DNA from: Plasmopara viticola | Taxonomy: Eukaryota; Oomycota; Peronosporomycetes; Peronosporales; Peronosporaceae | Direction: 5' to 3' | DNA length: 64,000 nucleotides | Assembly (NCBI GenBank): GCA_001695595.3 | Contig: MBPM02000013.1 | Coordinates: 558,001 to 622,000 of the forward strand | In this document: positions 58,938 to 64,000 of the stretch, one piece after another | Layout of the letters: each line of letters starts with the position of its first letter | Numbering within the stretch: the first letter of the stretch is position 1 | Made by a program: the position numbers and the translations under genes | The notes under the pieces: generated by a model | Told to the model about the DNA's origin: nothing | The model's database searches: none | Seen by the model: the letters and a program-made list of their open reading frames with translations, nothing else

Positions 58938-59114
58938 AAAGGTGCCTCAATACAATTAGCATAGAATATGTTAGGCTTGTAGTCGCAGAGTGTAAAGTCT
59001 GCGACTAGAGGCTTTACACTTCCTACTTTACTATGCTAATTGTACTGAGGCACCTTTGGCTGACTTCGCACTCAGTAATCCACCGATAGAGTGCTTTACT
59101 GAGTGCAAAGTCAA
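58938..59114. mobile_element. Compound foldback element with three stem-loops
   Basis: The outer arms AAAGGTGCCTCAATACAATT (58938 on) and AATTGTACTGAGGCACCTTT (ending 59057) are near-perfect complements continuing into AGCATAG/CTATGCT. Inside is a perfect TAGTCGCAGA/TCTGCGACTA hairpin at 58980-59007. Immediately beyond the outer arm a further stem, TGACTTxGCACTCAGTAA with its complement, spans 59060-59114. It is non-coding and resembles a MITE that has been joined to, or inserted beside, a second one. Confidence 0.75.
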
Positions 59115-59749
59115 TCAAAGAAAGCTTTTTTTGCCAATGATTAAGGCGTCTTTACACATTTTGCACAGTGTGTACTCAAGCCTACGGCTGTTTCTATCTG
59201 ATCACCTGCTTGTGAATAATCTGTTGTAGACATCAGCATATACGCTTCCAAAATTGCAACAGTGTTTGCAAAAATTTAACAACAAAATGCGGGTCCCTAT
59301 CCGACGGCATCGCGTCGGAAGGTTATTGTATTTTATAATCAGATCCACTAACAGCCTTGCTGCTCATTCTCCAGCTATACTGATCGTGAGTGTGCCGTAT
59401 ACATCGGCGGCAGACACTGCGCACATGCTGTGTTTAATTGTCAGCACGCCAAATACAAAGTAGAGACTTAAAGACCGCAAACGGTTCGAGGGGCTTGCAG
59501 GCTCTGTAAATGAGCTAATGTGTAAGCCACAACGTTGACTCTTGGAGAACTTTGAGAGGTCCACATACCGCTTGTACATGAAGGGCTATCAGTACTGCTT
59601 TGCAAACCAAAACTTGTATGTTTTTGTCCGAATGACCGCTAATTAACGCATAGTGTGCCTTCGAGAGTATATTGTGCTTCGGGACTTCCTTGTTTGAGAC
59701 AGCGGCTCACCCGCGATCTACCGAATCGAACACATAACGAAGCAAATCA

Positions 59750-61670
59750 TCTACCCACTCATATCAAGCAGCAACAATTGCGGTCGAGGAGTGGCCTTTC
59801 AGTCCTGGCATCTCTGCCGCGATTAATCTGTCACACAATCTCCGGATTGGCATCCGGGTTTAAAACATTGACAAAGTTTCTCGTCGATAAGGCTTTCGAA
59901 CCTGCTGATAAAGGCCAACTTATTATTTTGTGTGCAAGAAAGCATGTCGGCAACCTTGTTAAGTTTAATCTTTGCGAAGATTATATTTGGGACAAAAACA
60001 TGAAATTTCTTCCGCTGTATTTCGGGATGCGCGGTCGAAGTAGACTAAAAAAAGCACAAAAATTGCCCTTATAGCTTAATCAGTGAGCTCTTTATCACAG
60101 GAGCTTCTTGTCAAAAATGAGGCACCATCACAGCGGAAAACATATCGCAAACAACTCTAAATTGATGTGTTTCGTCCGGCGGAGTCTGTATTGAAGCCTG
60201 TCGAAGGCTTAAGGAGCTGACGCAAGAGCCACGGGTTAAGATTCGAGCAGTTTTATTTTTTTTAAATTCTTGGCCATCAACTTATATATATATAAGGCCA
60301 TCAAAAAAACTCTGGAGACCGTAATTTTGGCCCAGTAATTGCCAATTGGAGTATCATGTGCATTTAAAAGTATACCTCACTTCAGGTCTTCGTTGCCCGT
60401 GACAGTGGGTTGGTGTGTATCTATCAAGTTTACGATATAATTGAACCACCTGCCCTTCCACAGCGATAGAATGCAAATCGCTGTCGAGGAGCTGGTCATG
60501 CAAATTATTTATCTTTGCCTGCGATGAAGAGCCGCAATATGGGCTATGCACTAGCATCCTTTTTGTAAGCCTGACCAATGCTCGTCAGTAGAGCTTTTAA
60601 TCTTGCTGATGTCAGCTTGAGCATAGTTTTGTCGATGTAAAAGCGCGTCGGGAAGCTTTTTGAATTTATATTCCGCGGAAAAGGACAGCTATCTTGCTAA
60701 AACGTGTTAGGGTCGTTTTTTTTGTCGTTCTTTGGATAGCCTTGTCGCATACGACCACGAAGGGGTTAAAGCCAAGCTCCAGAGCGTATTAAAAGTAAGG
60801 TAATTCTGGCTATAAGCGATGTATTTTGTTCGCCAATTTTATTCGGGACAGATGTGCGAAAGAGTTGGGAATGGAACCTGATTGAGGTTTTTCTCGATGC
60901 TATAAGTGCATCTAGGTCTGTCACCCCCAGCTGTACCTAACAATCTTTTAGAGAGATTAATTTAAGGCTATGTGATATCAGCATAGCCAGCGGAGTACTC
61001 GTTTGCATAAAAATCCAAACTGTTCCGGTGTTACCATTAACCTCCAGCAAGCCAAAGACAAAGTGAAGGCTTTGGGACCTTTGACAGTCTGCAGGTATTG
61101 ACGGTCTTAAAAAAGATGATGAGTAAGCTGTTGATTCGATTTTTGTACAGGTTAAAAGGAGATGATGAGCAAGCTGTAGGTTGGAAATTCGTACAGGTTT
61201 TACTGGTCCCTACATACTCAGCAATCAATTTGTATATGTGGGACCATTAATTGACTATTAAAACGCTGGGTAACATTTTCTTTTGACCCAGTGACTACTT
61301 ATCAGAGCATCAAGTGACTTTAGAAACTATTCAAACTGCATGTTTTTGTCATTCGGGAAAGTTTATTTGGCATAATCTGCCGCCATCACCCTATCGCTGA
61401 GTAGACCATCTGCCCATTCTTATTGATGCACCAACAATTTTCGTTGAAGGGCTAACGACTCGATCTTGGCATCTTTGCCTTCGACGAAGAGCCGCGCTGA
61501 AGGCTCCGAATTGACATCCGTTTTGTAATGCTGACGAATTTGTTTGCAATAAAAGTAATGACGAAGGCATTCAAATCAATGGGCTCGACTCGTCGCCAGA
61601 ACCGTGGAGAGACTCGAGGGGCAATGTAAGTTTTAATTGCAGAGCACAGTACAAAGAGCTAATCCAGCTT
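59750..61670 (+). repeat. Cluster of decayed dispersed-repeat copies
   Basis: Segments at about 59752-59900, 60415-60600 and 61395-61580 (and inverted at 55985-56115) share an ordered set of short blocks: CATCTxCCCAT, CTGGCATCTxTGCC, CGATGAAGAGCCGC, and TTGGCATCCGTTTTGTAA followed by GCTGAC. Additional blocks around a GCCAAAxACAAAG core recur near 59448 and 61050, and CGAGGGGC followed by AGCTAATcc-type sequence recurs near 59488 and 61614. The copies are old. The element class is not known. Confidence 0.5.
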
Positions 61671-62306
61671 CGATCTAGGCCAAGAGCGTAAACACCACGC
61701 GCCGCATTGCCAAGCAGCTTGTTACGTCTGACTCGCCAACTTGGAAGGCAAGGACTTTGAAAAGAGAGTGCTCTGAGCGCACTTGACCTGAAGAGAAAGG
61801 TAATATCACAGGTTTCGACAACATGTTTTTCAGCGGTGGATCCCTTTTATTCAATTTATAAGAATACGAATAAAGACTCCCAGTAAGACTAATAAAATGC
61901 TATGGCTTGGACTTCTGTTTAGGCTACTTGAAAAAAACGGACCCTGAGAAACCAAATAAGGAGCATTTTAGGCTCTTCGAAGGCTGCTTTTCAGGACATA
62001 TACATGTTTTAAATATGAGTGGCCGAGCAAAAGAAGCTTGACTTAAGCGGAATAAGACCGACACTAATACTGGAGCCCCTGATATAAATGCCGATAAATT
62101 TTGAGTAGAAATCACAGAGTGATAAGCAGATCGATTTTTTTTGGTGATCTTCACAAATAAAATTAAAATTGACATTATTAATGTTTTGTCTTGAAGTACC
62201 GACACAGCCTGTCTGTGTGTTGTTGTTCTGGATCTAACTGAATGAACGTATAATCAAGAGATAAATCATATTCCACCACACATATGTTGACTCTTCAGCT
62301 TTAAAA

Positions 62307-62440
62307 TGCGCTTCATTTGGTGTCGCGACATCTATTAGATGCTTGCCTCCAAGATTGCAATGCTTAAAATCTAATTTAAACTAACATGGATTGACAATTT
62401 GCGCTTCATCTGGTGTCGCGTTAGCCATTCGATGCTTGTT
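62307..62440 (+). repeat. Direct repeat, about 92 bases apart
   Basis: TGCGCTTCATTTGGTGTCGCG followed by a variable 8-10 bases and ATTxGATGCTTG occurs at about 62307 and again at about 62399 (TGCGCTTCATCTGGTGTCGCG). The two copies are the only strong internal repeat in this stretch. Confidence 0.7.
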
Positions 62441-63059
62441 GAAAATGCATTAATTACACCTACGCGATACTTGCTCTATTCATCTTGCTGTGTGTGAGAG
62501 GTGGCAGTATATCATGATAAACACGTTATGAAATGTACACCAGAGAAGCAAAACATTGCACCACGAAGACTGAATAAGCAAGCCTTGAACACATTATGAA
62601 GCTCATTGCAATACTTATAACCACAAGTGTGGTCGCTCGATCAACCGTACCCCATACCCTATTCATTATAATAGGCCTTACTCTTTCCTTTTATACAAAG
62701 CTTTTTTGGCTGTGACCGCACATTAGTCGCTTCCGCTGGTGCTATGCTGACTGAGCTCTAGAGTATAAATTCTGCTTGACAGTAGTCTTATTGATTGTGC
62801 GTTATTGCAGCTCGATAAAAACGGGCATGTGCAAGTCATCTCGTGCCAGTCCAGGCGGAACAGGACTTCCATCGAAAGTATTTTATCTATAACAAGGTTT
62901 ACCTGCCATAAAAAATGCCTGAGTCATGCTCCGCTTTCATCTGAGGCTTCTTAACCCATCCTTTTTTTCAGATCCTGCATCCGTAAAGACGACTTTAAAT
63001 GAAGTCCACTTGCCTCATAGAATGACAAATTGAATGTCATTTTTGTATGTACAACTTCC

Positions 63060-63130
63060 GCGCCAACCACAAGCTTTGCAAATCCAATGTGCTCGCCGAC
63101 GCACTTTTGTGTAGACAAGAGTCTTGTATC
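63060..63130 (+). pseudogene. Second Gypsy RNase H tail relic
   Basis: The plus strand reads FRANHKLCKSNVLADALLCR, matching the F-x-V-x-Y-K-P-G-K-x-N-V-L-A-D-A-L-S-R tail of Gypsy RNase H. It is short and isolated, an independent fragment from the one ending at 57016. Confidence 0.55.
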
Positions 63131-64000
63131 TGCGAACGCTTTTTTTTATCAAATATCTGAATGCTAATCTTAAGCCTTTGATTAAATTATTTATCTGTGG
63201 CAAAGGTGTTACAATCGAGTGGCAATTTTCCACAACTGCTTTAATATGAAAAGGCAAACGGTCTATTTTACTATAGGGTTGATTCAGAAGACCCAGCTTA
63301 AGTCGATGCTTCAAACGACGAGGACTTTAGCTTTGATTGCGAAAGGCACAATTGAAGTTCAACTAGGCCAAGAAATTTATTCATTTGATTCACAAAATAC
63401 ATGTGTCCTCAATTGGCTAAGTAGTGCGACCGGCTTGTCGACAGATCTTGTCAATACTAGCGGACTGTTGGAAGTTCGTAAGCCTCGACCGCACTTTTAA
63501 ATTGCCGAGCTCTGATGAACACACGGATACAGTGGTGATTGTACAAAATGCCTGAGTATTTAACTTTTTGAGCAGCCACTGTCACAAGAGCGATTCGAGC
63601 TCATTGATGCATTGCTCGCCGTAAAGGAAGAAATCGTCATAATGCTAGACCCGAAATCCCGCAAGCTTCCCAACAATGGCTTTCTGCATCTGTGAGTTGC
63701 GCGAATGTATACACGTGTCGACTACTATAGGTGTACACAGCGCTGAATGTCGTATCAATTACATTTGTTGGTACAAATGCAAGACAAACATGTAGAGCAA
63801 ATTCAGCAGGCCGGATCACGCTATGTAGAGTTTTAACGTCGTTGCTTGAGGTACGCGAAAAATATTTGACTGCATTTTACTAGCAGTTCTAATAAAAATT
63901 TACGCGCAACCACCGATATTGCCAGAGAAGGGAACATGATGGAGCAAGTGAGATGGTACAACGTAGATTTCAAATGCTTTGAAAATTTCTTCCTTAGCCC

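Larger units (their letters stand above)
59115..64000. other. Gene-poor tract with decayed element copies
   Basis: No host gene was supported. The 139-codon frame at 59655-60074 overlaps repeat sequence and was not recognised. The segment holds a decayed repeat family (separate entry), a direct repeat near 62307 and 62399, and a Gypsy RNase H tail relic near 63060-63130. Confidence 0.4.

Noticed and set aside
1..64000. RxLR or Crinkler effector genes
   Set aside because: I looked for a signal peptide followed by RxLR/dEER or LxLFLAK in the open frames and saw none with the right spacing.

Overview
This window looks like nuclear DNA of an oomycete, most likely a Phytophthora- or downy-mildew-like species. 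The assignment is an inference from three things. The genes have short GT-AG introns of about 50-110 nt, several starting GTACGT or GTAAGT. Compact gene islands are separated by long AT-rich gene-poor tracts. Those tracts are full of decayed Ty3/Gypsy, Ty1/Copia and LINE pieces and hairpin elements. No prokaryotic signal, CRISPR array, rRNA or convincing tRNA was seen.

Layout. Positions 1-18.9 kb hold no gene I can defend. This tract contains a shuffled set of duplicated blocks (5.3-15.7 kb), a nested foldback element (10.06-10.31 kb), a Gypsy reverse-transcriptase relic and a LINE relic. Positions 18.9-27.2 kb are a gene island of four genes: glutaryl-CoA dehydrogenase (9 exons, +), a nuclear-type protein with three hnRNP-Q-like acidic-domain repeats (-), a PPP2R3C/TONNEAU2-type PP2A B'' regulatory subunit (+, sharing a very short divergent promoter with the previous gene), and an acidic C2-like tail-anchored protein (-). 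Positions 27.2-33.0 kb are gene-poor. At 33.0-35.1 kb lies a DONSON orthologue (5 exons, +). At 38.0-39.1 kb lies an unrecognised 361-residue protein (+). Positions 39-46 kb are gene-poor. Positions 46.3-52.6 kb are a second island: a TrhO/TSTD2-type rhodanese tRNA hydroxylase (+), an unrecognised protein with two tandem RPA32-binding-type helices (+), and a large myotubularin phosphatase (-) carrying a VPS13/ATG2-like glycine-rich amphipathic segment ahead of its GRAM domain. Positions 52.7-64 kb are gene-poor, with Gypsy RNase H and Copia reverse-transcriptase relics, nested hairpins and a decayed repeat family.

The genes do not form a pathway or operon. Two of them point to the replication fork: DONSON and the RPA-binding-motif protein. 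One points to membrane lipid identity (the myotubularin) and one to a mitochondrial lysine/tryptophan breakdown step (glutaryl-CoA dehydrogenase). The strongest candidates for something undescribed are the VPS13-like/myotubularin fusion, the tandem RPA-binding protein with its repeated W-E-N-E-H motif, and the triple acidic-domain protein without RRMs. Splice sites were read by eye from homology and phase, and no search was run.
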